This document shows, piece after piece, positions 32,544-42,624 of a DNA stretch of 64,000 nucleotides. The translations under genes and the position numbers were made by a program. Below the pieces are notes generated by a model, which searched no databases, had not been told where the DNA came from, and was given only the letters and a program-made list of their open reading frames with translations. Source of the stretch: Planococcus donghaensis. Lineage in GTDB: Bacteria > Bacillota > Bacilli > Bacillales_A > Planococcaceae. The DNA lies in assembly GCF_001687665.2 (NCBI RefSeq), contig NZ_CP016543.2:372001-436000 (forward strand), in the 5' to 3' direction. Position 1 is the first letter of the stretch, and each line of letters begins with the position of its first letter.

Positions 32544-34043
32544 ATGGATATACAACTCAGCAGCATCCCTTCTTTTCCTATTACCGTACAATTCGGGCCT
32601 AAATATTCAAGGGTCAGTTCAATTGAGTACAACTCAACGCTAGTTGTCCAAGATTGTGCTTTCTTTTGTGTGCCCGGCGAAAATACCGATGGACATTTGT
32701 ATATCGGTGAAGCTATAGCAAATGGAGCAACAACAATTGTCGGATCTAATAAGCCTTTATTGGCTGAGTACGCAGAAAAGCATCCAGACCTTTCGTTTGC
32801 AGTCGTGCCGAATGTGCGAGCAGCGCTTGCGTACTTATCTGATTTCTTTTACAGTTCACCTCAAAAAAAGTTGATCAAAGTGGGGGTTACAGGAACTAAC
32901 GGAAAAACTACGACGGCTACGTATGTGTATAATTTGTTTAACCTTCTTGAAATCAGCTGTGGATTTATTGGAACAACAGGGATTTTAAGAATGGATGGTA
33001 AGATTCCATTCTATAAGAGTACACCCACTACCCCAATTTCATCTGACCTCCATAAAATCTTTGCGAGGTTTGTAGAAGAAGGAGATCGTGCAGTATCTAT
33101 GGAGGTTTCTTCTATTGCTCTAGATCAAATGCGAGTAGAAGGAATTCATTTTGATGTAGCGATCCATACGAATATTTCAGAAGAACACCTGGAATACCAT
33201 AAGATATTTGAGCATTACCTTCAGTCTAAGTTAATGTTGTTTAAACAGGCGAAAGCAGCGGTCGTCAATATAGATGATGAAGGAATGGCAAAAGAAATAT
33301 TAGAAGTGATCAGTTATCCTTATTTAACGTACAGCAACCGCTTAGACTCGGATGCCGATTTAATTTGGACAGCTTGTGAGTCTTCAGATACAGGATTGAA
33401 ATTTGATCTTTATTACAAAGGAGAACGTTGGCCCGTCCATGTACCTCTTTTCGGGGAATACAATGCAGCTAATTTAACAGCGGCAATTGGTTCAGCTCTT
33501 TTGGCAGGTAAAGACATAAAAACTATTTTAGCTGTTTTGCCAAAAATGTCTCAAGTCGAAGGACGTTTTCAAGTAATTCAAGGTCCTGAAAACCGAAAAG
33601 TTATTTTAGATTATGCTCATACTCCTGTTGCGCTATCATCCGTCCTAGCAGAGGTAAAGAAGTTGTCGCATAATCGATTGATTGCGCTTATCGCAGGAAT
33701 CGGGATACGAGATTTCTCGAAGATGCCGAAAATGGCGAAAGCAGCTGAAGGAAAAGCGGATGTTCTTGTTGTAACTGTGGATCACCCTGGAGATAATGAA
33801 CCGAGCGTCGTCATTGATGCTGTGTTAAAAGGTTTTACAGTACCCTACAAACAACAAGTGATCACTGCTAATTCACGGCGTGAAGCGGTAGTAGCAGCTT
33901 TGAAAGAAAGTGGACCAGAAGATATTATCTTGTTATCTAGCGGTTCAATTAACGGGGCGCAAATTGTCAGAGGTGAATATATTCCTCATTCTGACGAAGC
34001 GATTATTGAAGAGTTTTTCAATACGAGAGACAGCGATTTTTAA
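32544..34043 (+). CDS. murE: MurE-like UDP-N-acetylmuramoyl-tripeptide synthetase
   Basis: 499 residues, all three Mur ligase domains. N-terminal UDP-MurNAc domain ([23 protein letters not shown]), ATP loop [33 protein letters not shown] (carbamylated-Lys region) and C-terminal [15 protein letters not shown]. In DAP-adding enzymes that last motif is DNPR; S. aureus Lys-adding MurE has DNPAND. The Arg is missing here, which favours L-Lys or another amine. It stands alone, outside a dcw cluster. RBS TAAGGAG. Confidence 0.85.
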   Translation: MDIQLSSIPSFPITVQFGPKYSRVSSIEYNSTLVVQDCAFFCVPGENTDGHLYIGEAIANGATTIVGSNKPLLAEYAEKHPDLSFAVVPNVRAALAYLSDFFYSSPQKKLIKVGVTGTNGKTTTATYVYNLFNLLEISCGFIGTTGILRMDGKIPFYKSTPTTPISSDLHKIFARFVEEGDRAVSMEVSSIALDQMRVEGIHFDVAIHTNISEEHLEYHKIFEHYLQSKLMLFKQAKAAVVNIDDEGMAKEILEVISYPYLTYSNRLDSDADLIWTACESSDTGLKFDLYYKGERWPVHVPLFGEYNAANLTAAIGSALLAGKDIKTILAVLPKMSQVEGRFQVIQGPENRKVILDYAHTPVALSSVLAEVKKLSHNRLIALIAGIGIRDFSKMPKMAKAAEGKADVLVVTVDHPGDNEPSVVIDAVLKGFTVPYKQQVITANSRREAVVAALKESGPEDIILLSSGSINGAQIVRGEYIPHSDEAIIEEFFNTRDSDF

Positions 34044-34060
34044 CCGCAAAAGTCGCTTTT
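34032..34060 (+). terminator. Terminator of the murE-like gene
   Basis: AGCGATTTTT / AAAAGTCGCT (one G-U pair), partly within the coding end, then TTTT. Confidence 0.65.
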
Positions 34061-34077
34061 CGATTGAGGAATGTGGT

Positions 34078-34083
34078 TATAAT
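34078..34083 (+). promoter_or_regulatory. -10 element TATAAT of fumC
   Basis: A consensus -10 43 bases before the fumC start; no good -35 is visible. Confidence 0.4.
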
Positions 34084-34125
34084 AGAAGAGAAGGTTACTT
34101 ACATATCAGAATTGGAGTGAATGGA

Positions 34126-35508
34126 ATGCAGTATCGTACAGAAAAAGATACCATTGGTGAAATTCAAGTTGAAGCAGATAAAATGTGGGGTGCACAAACA
34201 CAGCGCAGCTTGCAGAACTTTGAAATTGGTACAGAGCGTATGCCGCATGAAGTTGTTATGGCTTTTGCACAATTGAAAAAAGCAACAGCTAAAGCTAACC
34301 ATAAACTTGGGAAACTGTCTGAAGCGAAGATGAAAGCTTTAGAAGTTGCTGCAAACGAGGTTATTGAAGGCAAGTGGAATGATCACTTCCCATTGGTCGT
34401 GTGGCAAACAGGAAGCGGTACTCAGTCGAATATGAACATGAACGAAGTTCTAGCGCGTCGTGGTAACGAAATCCTAGCAGAACAAAATTCTGACGAAAAA
34501 CTTCATCCAAATGATGACGTGAACATGTCTCAAAGCTCAAACGACACATACCCAACTGCGATGCACGTGGCAGGCGTTTTAGCGGTAACAGAAAACCTTG
34601 TACCTGCTGTTCAAAAGTTGAAAGCAACATTAGACGAGAAAGCGAAAAAGTTTGATGAAGTGATCAAAATCGGACGCACTCATTTGCAAGACGCGACACC
34701 GTTAACACTTGGTCAAGAAATTAGTGGTTGGAGACATATGCTTGAAAAGAGCGAGCGCATGATTCGTGAAAGCGTTGAGTATATGCGTGAATTAGCAATC
34801 GGTGGTACGGCTGTAGGAACAGGTATCAATGCTGATCCAACGTTTGGTCCTTCTGTTGCTGAGTTCATTAGCGAAGCGGTAGGTACGAACTTTACTTCTG
34901 CAGAAAATAAATTCCATGCATTAACAAGCCATGACGAAATGGTTTATACGCACGGTGCAATCAAAGCTTTAGCTGCAGATGCAATGAAAATTGCCAACGA
35001 CGTACGTTGGTTAGCAAGTGGTCCGCGTAGCGGAATTGGCGAAATCACAATTCCTGCAAATGAGCCTGGAAGTTCGATCATGCCAGGTAAAGTAAACCCG
35101 ACGCAAAGCGAAGCGTTGACAATGGTTGCAGCTCAAGTCATGGGTAACGATGCAACAATCGGTTTTTCTGCAAGCCAAGGGAACTTTGAATTGAACGTTT
35201 TCAAACCCGTAATTGCGTATAACTTCCTTCAATCTGTTCGCTTAATGACAGATAGCTTGAATAGCTTTAACGATCATTGTGCAATTGGCATCGAGGCCAA
35301 CCTTGATATTATTCAAAACCACGTTAGCAATTCGTTGATGCTGGTTACAGCATTAAACCCGCATATTGGTTATGAAAATGCGGCAGCGATTGCAAAACAA
35401 GCACATAAAGATGGCACAACCTTAAAAGAATCAGCTGTAAACAGCGGACATTTAACGGCTGACCAGTTTGATGAATGGGTTAAACCAGAAAACATGGTAG
35501 GAAAATAA
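34126..35508 (+). CDS. fumC: Fumarate hydratase, class II
   Basis: 460 residues. Complete class II fumarase: [41 protein letters not shown] (catalytic His), and the superfamily signature [11 protein letters not shown]. Converts fumarate to malate in the TCA cycle without an iron-sulfur cluster. ATG at 34126 matches the family N terminus; in-frame codons upstream overlap murE and are not coding. Ends in a bidirectional terminator. Confidence 0.96.
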   Translation: MQYRTEKDTIGEIQVEADKMWGAQTQRSLQNFEIGTERMPHEVVMAFAQLKKATAKANHKLGKLSEAKMKALEVAANEVIEGKWNDHFPLVVWQTGSGTQSNMNMNEVLARRGNEILAEQNSDEKLHPNDDVNMSQSSNDTYPTAMHVAGVLAVTENLVPAVQKLKATLDEKAKKFDEVIKIGRTHLQDATPLTLGQEISGWRHMLEKSERMIRESVEYMRELAIGGTAVGTGINADPTFGPSVAEFISEAVGTNFTSAENKFHALTSHDEMVYTHGAIKALAADAMKIANDVRWLASGPRSGIGEITIPANEPGSSIMPGKVNPTQSEALTMVAAQVMGNDATIGFSASQGNFELNVFKPVIAYNFLQSVRLMTDSLNSFNDHCAIGIEANLDIIQNHVSNSLMLVTALNPHIGYENAAAIAKQAHKDGTTLKESAVNSGHLTADQFDEWVKPENMVGK

Positions 35509-35520
35509 GAAAACACGTAT

Positions 35521-35558
35521 CAAAACCCCCACTCCTTTTTTAGGGAGTGGGGGTTTTG
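35521..35558. terminator. Bidirectional terminator
   Basis: CAAAACCCCCACTCC / GGGAGTGGGGGTTTTG between fumC and aldA. Confidence 0.9.
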
Positions 35559-35571
35559 TGTTCAGATCTTT

Positions 35572-37020
35572 CTAGTTATTGTTCTTGTATTGCATATAAA
35601 CGACTTGTGTGACGAGGAAATCTTCCATTCCATGTTTACCATCTGCACCGCCAAGTCCGGATTTTCTCATGCCCGCATGGTAGCCCTGGACCGCTTCAAA
35701 ATTTTCGCGGTTCACAAAAGTTTCACCAAACTTCATTTCGTTTACCACTTGCATCGCTTCATTTAAATCGGCTGTATAAACAGAAGACGATAAGCCAAAT
35801 TCCGTGTCGTTGGCTTTTTCAATTGCCTCCTGTAACGTACTGTATGTTGTGATAGGTAAGACTGGTCCAAAAATCTCATCGCGAATAATAGTTGAATCGT
35901 GCTCTACGTTCGTCAGGATAGTTGGTTTGTAGAAAAAGCCAGATTGACTGCTGTCACGTTCACCGCCAATGGCGACAGTAGCTCCTTCTGAGATCGCTGT
36001 TTCGACCATGCCGTGAACAGTGTCAAGTCGATCCTGGCTAACAAGTGGACCTACATCAGCTTGTTTGTTCAAACGCGGATTTTCCATCACTTTCGATTCG
36101 AAAATAGCAATAAGTTTATTTGTAAATTCATCCGCTACACTTTCATGAACATAAACACGTTCTGCATTTGTACAGGCCTGTCCATTATTTGCTAAACGAG
36201 AAGTAGCGATGGCTTTAGCTGCTAAATCGAGATCTGCATTTTGTGTAACGATGGCTGGCGCTTTACCACCCAATTCCAAATTGACTTTTGTTATATTTTT
36301 TGCAGCAGCTTCCATCACTTTTGTGCCTGCTGGAACGCTACCCGTCAAAGTGATCATCTGAACTTTTTCGTGCGATGCAAGAGCGTTGCCAATTTCAGAC
36401 CCCGTGCCATTTACAACATTATAGACACCTGTTGGGAGCTCGCTCATTTCGTGGATGATTTTAGTGAATTCCATGGCAGTATTTGGTGTCTGTTGGCTTG
36501 GTTTGATAACAATCGTGCAACCAGTGACAAGAGCTGTTGCTACTTTTCTAGCAAGGATAAAGACTGGGAAATTCCATGGAATAATACCAGCTACGACGCC
36601 GATAGGCTTTTTATAAACAAAAATGTTTTCGTTTGATCGATCACTCGGTAAGATTTCACCTTCGATACGGCGTGCCCATTCAGACATGTAGTGGAAATAA
36701 TCTATTGCAAGATCGACTTCTCCACTAGCCAATTCGTAACTTTTTCCTTGTTCTTCCTGTAACAGGTCAATAAAAATATCGCGTTTTTCCGCAATTTTGT
36801 CACCAAGCTTGCGGACGATTTTACCACGTTCGATATTCGGTGTGAGCTCCCACGCTTTTTGTGCTCGGAACGCAGCATCTACTGCGCGGTCCACGTCTTC
36901 TTTCGTGCCTCTAGGAATTTGTGAAATTATTTCTTCAGTTGAAGGATTGATGATGTCGATCCATTCGGTTCCTGCAGATTCTGTATACTCACCGTTTATA
37001 TATATTTTATGCTGTTGCAT
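35572..37020 (-). CDS. aldA: NAD(P)-dependent aldehyde dehydrogenase (AldA-like)
   Basis: 482 residues. Active-site Glu in NLELGGKAPAIV and Cys in NNGQACTNAERVYV, cofactor loop TGSVPAGTKVM and NFPVFILARKVATAL, all canonical. Best likeness is to lactaldehyde/glycolaldehyde dehydrogenase AldA; the true aldehyde cannot be decided. RBS AAGGAGG, overlapped by an inverted repeat that may be an operator. Confidence 0.88.
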   Translation of the reverse strand: MQQHKIYINGEYTESAGTEWIDIINPSTEEIISQIPRGTKEDVDRAVDAAFRAQKAWELTPNIERGKIVRKLGDKIAEKRDIFIDLLQEEQGKSYELASGEVDLAIDYFHYMSEWARRIEGEILPSDRSNENIFVYKKPIGVVAGIIPWNFPVFILARKVATALVTGCTIVIKPSQQTPNTAMEFTKIIHEMSELPTGVYNVVNGTGSEIGNALASHEKVQMITLTGSVPAGTKVMEAAAKNITKVNLELGGKAPAIVTQNADLDLAAKAIATSRLANNGQACTNAERVYVHESVADEFTNKLIAIFESKVMENPRLNKQADVGPLVSQDRLDTVHGMVETAISEGATVAIGGERDSSQSGFFYKPTILTNVEHDSTIIRDEIFGPVLPITTYSTLQEAIEKANDTEFGLSSSVYTADLNEAMQVVNEMKFGETFVNRENFEAVQGYHAGMRKSGLGGADGKHGMEDFLVTQVVYMQYKNNN

Positions 37021-37031
37021 GTATATGCCTC

Positions 37032-37049
37032 CTTTAGTCTTTACTAAAG
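37032..37049. promoter_or_regulatory. Inverted repeat at the aldA ribosome binding site
   Basis: CTTTAGT-CTTT-ACTAAAG overlaps the AGGAGG of aldA. It could be an operator or a leader hairpin sequestering the RBS. Confidence 0.4.
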
Positions 37050-37198
37050 TTTCCCCTATGCTTTAGTGTGTTAAACAGAAATAATGCTTAAAGCATCATC
37101 TTAAACACTTTAGACACTTCAAAATGACGCCGCATAAAAGGATTTTGATCCAGTTATGGCGAACTAGGTACATTAACGGCAAATTAAAGAGGTGTATG

Positions 37199-37861
37199 AT
37201 GCAAAAATCATTTGTGATGTCATGGAGTGGTGGAAAAGATTCTGCCCTCGCTTATTATCGAGCAGTATTAAAAGGTCATGTGCCGCTCGCATTATTTACA
37301 ATGTTTGAAGAAGATGGATCTAAATCACGGTCACACGGCTTGCCTATTGAAGTAATGGAAGCGCAAGCTGAACGTATGGGCTTGCCTTTAATTATTGGGA
37401 AGGCTAGTTGGTCGGGATATGAAAAAGAATTTATCGAACAGCTCAAAAATTTTAAAGCGCAAAACATTGATATGGGTGTGTATGGGGACATCGATTTGCA
37501 AGATCACGTGGATTGGGTCAAAAAGGTTAGTGCAGAAGCAGACATGGATGTTCTTCATCCGCTTTGGCAAGAGCCACGCAAATCCTTATTAAAAGAATTA
37601 ATCGAAGAAGGCTTCAAGGCGGTTATTACCGTGGTAGACACTACTCGATTAAACGAGCGGTTTTTAGGACGTGAGTTTACACATGAGTTAATCGATGAGT
37701 TAGAAGCGGCGGGTGTAGACGCATGTGGGGAAGAAGGGGAATTTCATACAATCATCGTGGATGGGCCGATTTTTGTAGAGCCGGTGCCTGTTCAATTTGG
37801 TGAAAAGGTCCATCTTGGAAATTATGCGGTATTGGAAGTGGAACTTCATTCGGAGGAGTGA
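37199..37861 (+). CDS. Dph6-related ATP pyrophosphatase
   Basis: 220 residues. PP-loop MSWSGGKDSALAYYRA near residue 10, then HGLPIEVMEAQAERMGLPLI, HPLWQEPRKSLLKELIEEGFKAVI and DACGEEGEFHTIIVDGP, the Dph6/diphthine-ammonia ligase family. Bacteria lack diphthamide, so the true amidation target is unknown. ATG at 37199 follows AAGAGGTG. It is followed after six bases by a GNAT gene, so the two form an operon. Confidence 0.85.
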   Translation: MQKSFVMSWSGGKDSALAYYRAVLKGHVPLALFTMFEEDGSKSRSHGLPIEVMEAQAERMGLPLIIGKASWSGYEKEFIEQLKNFKAQNIDMGVYGDIDLQDHVDWVKKVSAEADMDVLHPLWQEPRKSLLKELIEEGFKAVITVVDTTRLNERFLGREFTHELIDELEAAGVDACGEEGEFHTIIVDGPIFVEPVPVQFGEKVHLGNYAVLEVELHSEE

Positions 37862-37867
37862 TTGTGG

Positions 37868-38863
37868 ATGATTCGAATTATAGGGATGGAAGAAAAGCAT
37901 ATTCGGCAAATGGCTGTGTTGCTAGCAAAGCGACACGAACGAGAACGGAAAATTTTTGACTTTCTACCTAAGAGATTTGAAGAAATCGATGATACAGAAG
38001 AAGTATTACGGAAAATATTAGAACGTCCGTTTATTAATGGCATTGTAGCAGTTAGAGAAATTGATGTCATCGGTTACTTGCTGTATGAATTTAAAGAAGA
38101 TTCAAGACATGGACGTTATGTGTGGATGGACTATGAATCAATTGCCATAAGCGAGCATGAACATCCTCGCTTGTTAAGGCTACTCTATGCAAATGCAGGC
38201 GCTGAATGGACAAAGCATGGCTATTTCCAACATATGTTGATGGCGCCTCTGGGTGACGAAAAAGTCATTGATCAATGGTTAGACCAATCATTTGCGTTTG
38301 ATCAAAAATATGGAATTCTTTCACTAGATAATTTCGAACCTAAAAACGGCACTATTCCAAAATTAGAATTTCGGAAAGGCCGCAAAGAAGACTCATCCCT
38401 CTTAAAGAAAATGGCCATGTGGAATAGTATTCATCAGTCAACAGCTCCTTCTTGGTTACCGATTACCCGAGAAACGTTGGAAAATGTCAAAGAAAGCTAT
38501 GAAGCGTTGACCGAAGACCAAGCTGCTTATTTATGGTTAGCGGACCAAAGCGATCGTATTGCTGGATTTCATGTATACTTCCGCAAAGAAGAACCATTAA
38601 GTTTAATACTTCCTGAAAAATGTGTAGAACTAGCAGCAGCATCGACAAATCCAGAGCTTCGGGGTACAGGTATTGGCCGTGCGTTAGCCAATCATTGTTT
38701 TGAAGATATGAAGAGTCAAGGTTTTGACTACATTTATGCAGATTGGCGTACAGCGAATCAGCTGGCTGCTTATTTCTGGCCACGTATGGGCTTTCAACCA
38801 ATTATGGTCCGAATGACGAGGCAAGTTGACCCGCGTATTGCCTGGGCACATGGGGAAGAATAG
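37868..38863 (+). CDS. Double-domain GNAT acetyltransferase
   Basis: 331 residues. The C-terminal GNAT domain is clear: VELAAASTNPELRGTGIGRAL (motif A with R-G-x-G-x-G) and YFWPRMGFQPIMVRM. The N-terminal half has the fold's spacing but a degenerate acetyl-CoA loop. The ATG at 37868 fits CGGAGGAG nine bases upstream. Probably co-transcribed with the Dph6-like gene; the substrate is unknown. Confidence 0.78.
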   Translation: MIRIIGMEEKHIRQMAVLLAKRHERERKIFDFLPKRFEEIDDTEEVLRKILERPFINGIVAVREIDVIGYLLYEFKEDSRHGRYVWMDYESIAISEHEHPRLLRLLYANAGAEWTKHGYFQHMLMAPLGDEKVIDQWLDQSFAFDQKYGILSLDNFEPKNGTIPKLEFRKGRKEDSSLLKKMAMWNSIHQSTAPSWLPITRETLENVKESYEALTEDQAAYLWLADQSDRIAGFHVYFRKEEPLSLILPEKCVELAAASTNPELRGTGIGRALANHCFEDMKSQGFDYIYADWRTANQLAAYFWPRMGFQPIMVRMTRQVDPRIAWAHGEE

Positions 38864-38893
38864 AAAAGACTGATAAAAATAAATAAAACAACT

Positions 38894-38938
38894 AAAAAGC
38901 AGGCAAATTCTCTACCTAGAGAATTTGCCTGCTTTTTA
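38894..38938. terminator. Bidirectional terminator, 20-bp arms
   Basis: AAAAAGCAGGCAAATTCTCT paired with AGAGAATTTGCCTGCTTTTT around ACCT. Confidence 0.92.
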
Positions 38939-39496
38939 TGGAATGACTTTAAAGTCAATTAGCGCCGTGAGATTGTAAAAGGTTTTAGAGCCATCCGCAT
39001 TTTCGGTAAAAAAATCTGCATATCCAGACATTTGGTAATAGCCGGACGGAAAGTTATTATCGGAGACATTTTGAACAAATTCAATATAAGCGTTATCATC
39101 TTCACTACTGTATCCACCACTACCTGCATAGTATTCTTTTAAAGGTTCTCCTTTTGTTAACACGGTGATTAGCAATGGTTCATTCATGGCATATTCTACA
39201 GAGTAATTTCTTGTTTCTTCGTAAATGGGGAAATAAAAAGGGGAAGCAGCATGAAAAATTTCAATGGTTTCCAGTTCGCCGGTATATTCTAACTCGGCAT
39301 AAACTTTGACGCTGTCACCTTCAGTGTAGTGTTCCTTTTCTGTTACTAACCGATAAGTAAAGTCATCTTTTATTGTTTCAGCTTGTGGGTTTGTTACCTG
39401 AAATTCAGTTAAATTTTCTGGTGGAATGGGATTGACTCCACAGGCGGATTGAAACAACACTAACCCAATCATTCCTGCAGTCGCGAAGGTTTTCAT
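38936..39496 (-). CDS. Predicted lipoprotein, 186 aa
   Basis: Signal peptide MKTFATAGMIGLVLF ending in the lipobox QSAC, then a beta-rich domain (TYRLVTEKEHYTEGDSVKVY). The pattern resembles Ig-like domains that modulate envelope proteins, but no family is certain. ATG at 39496 follows AAAGGAGG. It lies 60 bases downstream of the M15 peptidase gene and may share its transcript. Confidence 0.65.
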   Translation of the reverse strand: MKTFATAGMIGLVLFQSACGVNPIPPENLTEFQVTNPQAETIKDDFTYRLVTEKEHYTEGDSVKVYAELEYTGELETIEIFHAASPFYFPIYEETRNYSVEYAMNEPLLITVLTKGEPLKEYYAGSGGYSSEDDNAYIEFVQNVSDNNFPSGYYQMSGYADFFTENADGSKTFYNLTALIDFKVIP

Positions 39497-39555
39497 GACC
39501 AGTCGACCTCCTTTACGAGTTAGACGAAACAAAGGGCCCATCTGTTACAAAAGGG

Positions 39556-40110
39556 TTACTCAATCTTGTCTTCAGGACGCCACCCTTGTTGTAAATCACG
39601 AATTGATAAACCAAAAGTCATTTCAAGATGAGGATAGTCTTTAAAGCGTGGCCAATCTCCTCCCCAATCAAATCCTAACTGTTTGCCAATAGCTGCCACT
39701 TCAAACCAATCACTTTGCCCGTTGCCATTATCGTCTCGCTCGATATCCCAAACCACAGAGCCATCATCTAGTCGCAACGCGTAGTCAATCGCTAAACCGT
39801 AATTATGATAAGACTCACCGGCTTCTGCATAAGTAACGATTGCACCAGGCATATTACGCCCTTGATCGTGCAAGCCCTGTTGTTCTTCAGGGGAACGATA
39901 GCCATCGGTTATTAAAATATCAATCCCTAATTCAGCAGCTCTAGTTACCAGTAAATCGCGCTTTTCTTCCACAATGGGGTGCAAGCCAGAAGGCAAAGGA
40001 CGATTTGCCAAATCCTCACGAAATGCCAGTTCGTTTTCAATCCATATAAATAAAAAAACGCCAATAACCAATAGAAACAAAATGGAAAAAGCGGTCTTTA
40101 CATTTTTCAA
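39556..40110 (-). CDS. M15 family peptidase (CwlK-type L-Ala-D-Glu endopeptidase or D,D-carboxypeptidase)
   Basis: 184 residues. N-terminal membrane anchor (TAFSILFLLVIGVFLFIWI), then an M15C domain with DGYRSPEEQQGL, the zinc site SYHNYGLAIDYA (His and Asp) and YPHLEM (second His). This set matches CwlK and phage endolysin peptidases that cut peptidoglycan stem peptides. TTG start with GAGGTG seven bases upstream. Confidence 0.85.
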   Translation of the reverse strand: MKNVKTAFSILFLLVIGVFLFIWIENELAFREDLANRPLPSGLHPIVEEKRDLLVTRAAELGIDILITDGYRSPEEQQGLHDQGRNMPGAIVTYAEAGESYHNYGLAIDYALRLDDGSVVWDIERDDNGNGQSDWFEVAAIGKQLGFDWGGDWPRFKDYPHLEMTFGLSIRDLQQGWRPEDKIE

Positions 40111-40216
40111 AATTATTCACCTCTATCGGTTCTATTGTAGCAAAAATCACGAAAAGAGTATCGTGGGGAAGAATTTGGTAGGATAGAAGAAACAATCAGA
40201 GAGGGGATACAATAGA

Positions 40217-40948
40217 ATGGTAATCGAATTGATGAAAGCACACGCTTCTGTCCGTGATTATAAAGAAAAGCAATTAACGCGGGAGGAAGTTAGTGAACTA
40301 ATAGAAGCAGCACAACACGCTGCCACTTCCCATTTTGTCCAAGCCTATTCAATCGTTTGGGTAACAGATCTAGAAAAACGTAAAAAATTAGGCGAGCTAT
40401 CGAAAAATGCCAAACAAATGGAAGGAGCAGGAGCGGTCTTTCTGTTATGCGCAGATTATAACCGATTGCAACATGCAGGGAAATTGCATGGACAAGACAT
40501 CGTCTTTGATCAAGCAGAAAACTTACTAGTAGCTGTAACAGATGTTGGTCTGTTAGCACAAAACTTAACACTTGCTGCAGAGTCTAAAGGATATGGCATT
40601 TGTTATATTGGTGGCGTTCGTAATGATATGGCAGCGATTAGTGAACTAGTTGGCTTACCTGAAGGCGTCTTTCCTGTTTACGGTTTAACCATTGGTGTTC
40701 CTAATGAAGCAAATGGAGTGAAACCACGTTTGCCGGTTGAAGCCATTTTACATGAAAATGAGTACGATGAAGCTAAATACGAAACGATATTGCCGGAGTA
40801 CGACCGGACAATTCAATCTTATTATGAGAGCCGCGGCTCAAACCAAAAATCAGCTACGTGGACACAACAAATGACTCAATTCCTTAGTAAGCCGCATCGT
40901 CAAGATTTAAAAGAAGTATTGGCGAAAAAAGGCTATCGCTTTAAATAA
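40217..40948 (+). CDS. NADPH-dependent nitroreductase (NfsA/NfrA type)
   Basis: 243 residues. MKAHASVRDYKEKQLTREE at the N terminus gives the FMN-phosphate Arg; AAQHAATSHFVQAYS, LTLAAESKGYGICYIGGVRND and VYGLTIGVPN are the NfsA-class motifs. Reduces nitroaromatics, quinones or FMN with NADPH. RBS GAGGGG. Followed after 35 bases by an NAD(P)-binding protein. Confidence 0.88.
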   Translation: MVIELMKAHASVRDYKEKQLTREEVSELIEAAQHAATSHFVQAYSIVWVTDLEKRKKLGELSKNAKQMEGAGAVFLLCADYNRLQHAGKLHGQDIVFDQAENLLVAVTDVGLLAQNLTLAAESKGYGICYIGGVRNDMAAISELVGLPEGVFPVYGLTIGVPNEANGVKPRLPVEAILHENEYDEAKYETILPEYDRTIQSYYESRGSNQKSATWTQQMTQFLSKPHRQDLKEVLAKKGYRFK

Positions 40949-40983
40949 CTTGAATGTTTAGCAAAAAGGTGGGAGGTAAAGTA

Positions 40984-41598
40984 ATGAAACTGGCGATATT
41001 TGGAGCCACAGGCCGCGTTGGAGGAGAAATTCTAAAACGAGCTTTAGCAGATGGTCACGAAGTAAAAGCATTGGTTCGTTCAGAAAAACTAGAAACACAT
41101 CCGAATTTGGAAGTTGTAATTGGAGATGTGCGAAACGCAGAAGACATTGAAAAAACAATCAAAGGGACGACTGCTGTTTTCAGTGCGATTGGAACAGATC
41201 GCACGACCACTTTGTCAGACGCTGCCCCGTTAATCGTCCAGTCAATGGAGCAAAACGGTGTCCAGCAAATCATTTCTATTGGAACAGCTGGAATTTTAAA
41301 TAGCCGATTGAGCCCAGGACTTCTTCGCTATGAAGGTGGGGACTCGAAACGCAAAATGACATTTGCTGCGGAAGAACACGAAGCGGTTTATCGCTTGTTT
41401 GAAACAACATCTCTTCACTGGACAATTGTTTGTCCTACCTATTTGCCAGATGGCGAAGCACGTGGCAATTACCGGACAGAAAAAGATTTCCTGCCTCTAG
41501 AAGGCAAAGAAATAACAGTAGGAGATACGGCAGAATTTGCTTATCGCCAACTGAACTCACAAGAATTTGTTCAAAGTCGTGTCGGGTTGGCTTATTAA
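40984..41598 (+). CDS. Atypical SDR, NAD(P)H-binding (NmrA-like)
   Basis: 204 residues. Starts MKLAIFGATGRVGGEIL with the G-x-x-G-x-x-G nucleotide loop, then VIGDVRNAEDIEKTIKGTTAVFSAIG. No YxxxK is evident, so it may be an NAD(P)-sensing or isomerase-type member. The ATG follows GGGAGGT. Forms a probable operon with the nitroreductase upstream and the hydrolase downstream. Confidence 0.8.
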   Translation: MKLAIFGATGRVGGEILKRALADGHEVKALVRSEKLETHPNLEVVIGDVRNAEDIEKTIKGTTAVFSAIGTDRTTTLSDAAPLIVQSMEQNGVQQIISIGTAGILNSRLSPGLLRYEGGDSKRKMTFAAEEHEAVYRLFETTSLHWTIVCPTYLPDGEARGNYRTEKDFLPLEGKEITVGDTAEFAYRQLNSQEFVQSRVGLAY

Positions 41599-41622
41599 TA
41601 TGCATAACGATAAGGAGATTCG

Positions 41623-42345
41623 ATGAAAAAATGGCTGTTTCGCATTGTGATGAGTGTTTTGGCATTACTAGTGATGATCGTTGTTGGCTTTATTATATAT
41701 GCTCAATTTGATTATGGCCCGAGTGCTTTGTTAACTGAAAAGGTAGATTTAGCTGCGATTGAAGAAGATGGAGAAGGACTAATTTTTCAGCCGGAATCGC
41801 CAACGGGTAAAGGAATAATCCTTTATCAAGGGGCAAAAGTTGAAAAAGAAGCTTATGCTTACTTGGGTCAATCTTTAAGTCAACAAGGATTTGTCGTATC
41901 GATCCCTCAACTGCCATTGAATTTTGGTATTTTTGGTGTTGACACAGCAGATAAGGTCATTGAGGAACATTCTGAAGTAGAAGAGTGGTTCGTTGGCGGT
42001 CATTCTTTAGGTGGCGTCGCCGCTTCTTTTTATGCAGAAGATCCATCTAAAAAACTAAAAGGCTTGTATTTTTTAGGGTCATATCCTGCGAGTGATTTTT
42101 CGAAAAGCGATTTAGCGATGTTGTCGATTTACGGAGAATTGGATGGCTTATCCAAAGTTCAAGATATTGAAGATAGTAAACAACTGTTTGCAGAAGATCG
42201 TTCTTTTGTAGAAATACAAGGGGGCAATCACGCCCAATTTGGCTTGTATGGTGAACAAAAAGGCGATAATCCAGCCGACATCACCCCAATTGAGCAACAA
42301 GACCAAGTAGTAGAAGCGATAACAACCTGGATAAACAAAAACTGA
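41623..42345 (+). CDS. Alpha/beta hydrolase with N-terminal membrane anchor
   Basis: 240 residues. One membrane helix (MKKWLFRIVMSVLALLVMIV), then an alpha/beta hydrolase with nucleophile elbow GGHSLGG (Ser), Asp in GELDGL and His in GGNHAQFG, a complete triad. The active site faces the outside if the helix is an uncleaved signal. Substrate unknown. RBS AAGGAG; 24 bases after the SDR gene. Confidence 0.83.
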   Translation: MKKWLFRIVMSVLALLVMIVVGFIIYAQFDYGPSALLTEKVDLAAIEEDGEGLIFQPESPTGKGIILYQGAKVEKEAYAYLGQSLSQQGFVVSIPQLPLNFGIFGVDTADKVIEEHSEVEEWFVGGHSLGGVAASFYAEDPSKKLKGLYFLGSYPASDFSKSDLAMLSIYGELDGLSKVQDIEDSKQLFAEDRSFVEIQGGNHAQFGLYGEQKGDNPADITPIEQQDQVVEAITTWINKN

Positions 42346-42371
42346 CTCGGAATCTCCGAGTCAGTTTTTTT
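42339..42371. terminator. Bidirectional terminator
   Basis: AAACTGACTCGG-AATCT-CCGAGTCAGTTTTTTT. Confidence 0.88.
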
Positions 42372-42624
42372 ATAGCTTAAATATAAAGAACGCCAGAAAG
42401 ATAGAGATAATGACTAATGTGTTCACAATATACGAAGATCGTTTGCTAACAGGTTGATCAAGTGATGGAAACCGTTCGACAACGCGCATGGCTCCATAAA
42501 TAAGAGCGGCTAAAATCAATAAAGTGACCACCAAGTTCATATCGTAAATGCGAACGTCGATAAACCGGATCAATACAACAGAGAACGCTAAAATAATGCC
42601 ATTAACTAAATTTTTTCGTTTCAT
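42370..42624 (-). CDS. Small membrane protein, 84 aa
   Basis: Three predicted helices (about residues 6-22, 28-46, 63-82) with a basic start MKRKN. No family recognised. Its ATG overlaps the stop of the methyltransferase gene (ATGA), so it is translationally coupled to it. Confidence 0.65.
   Translation of the reverse strand: MKRKNLVNGIILAFSVVLIRFIDVRIYDMNLVVTLLILAALIYGAMRVVERFPSLDQPVSKRSSYIVNTLVIISIFLAFFIFKL

Noticed and set aside
33910..34125. N-terminal extension of fumC
   Set aside because: The extension overlaps the end of murE, its terminator and the fumC -10. The family N terminus begins at 34126.
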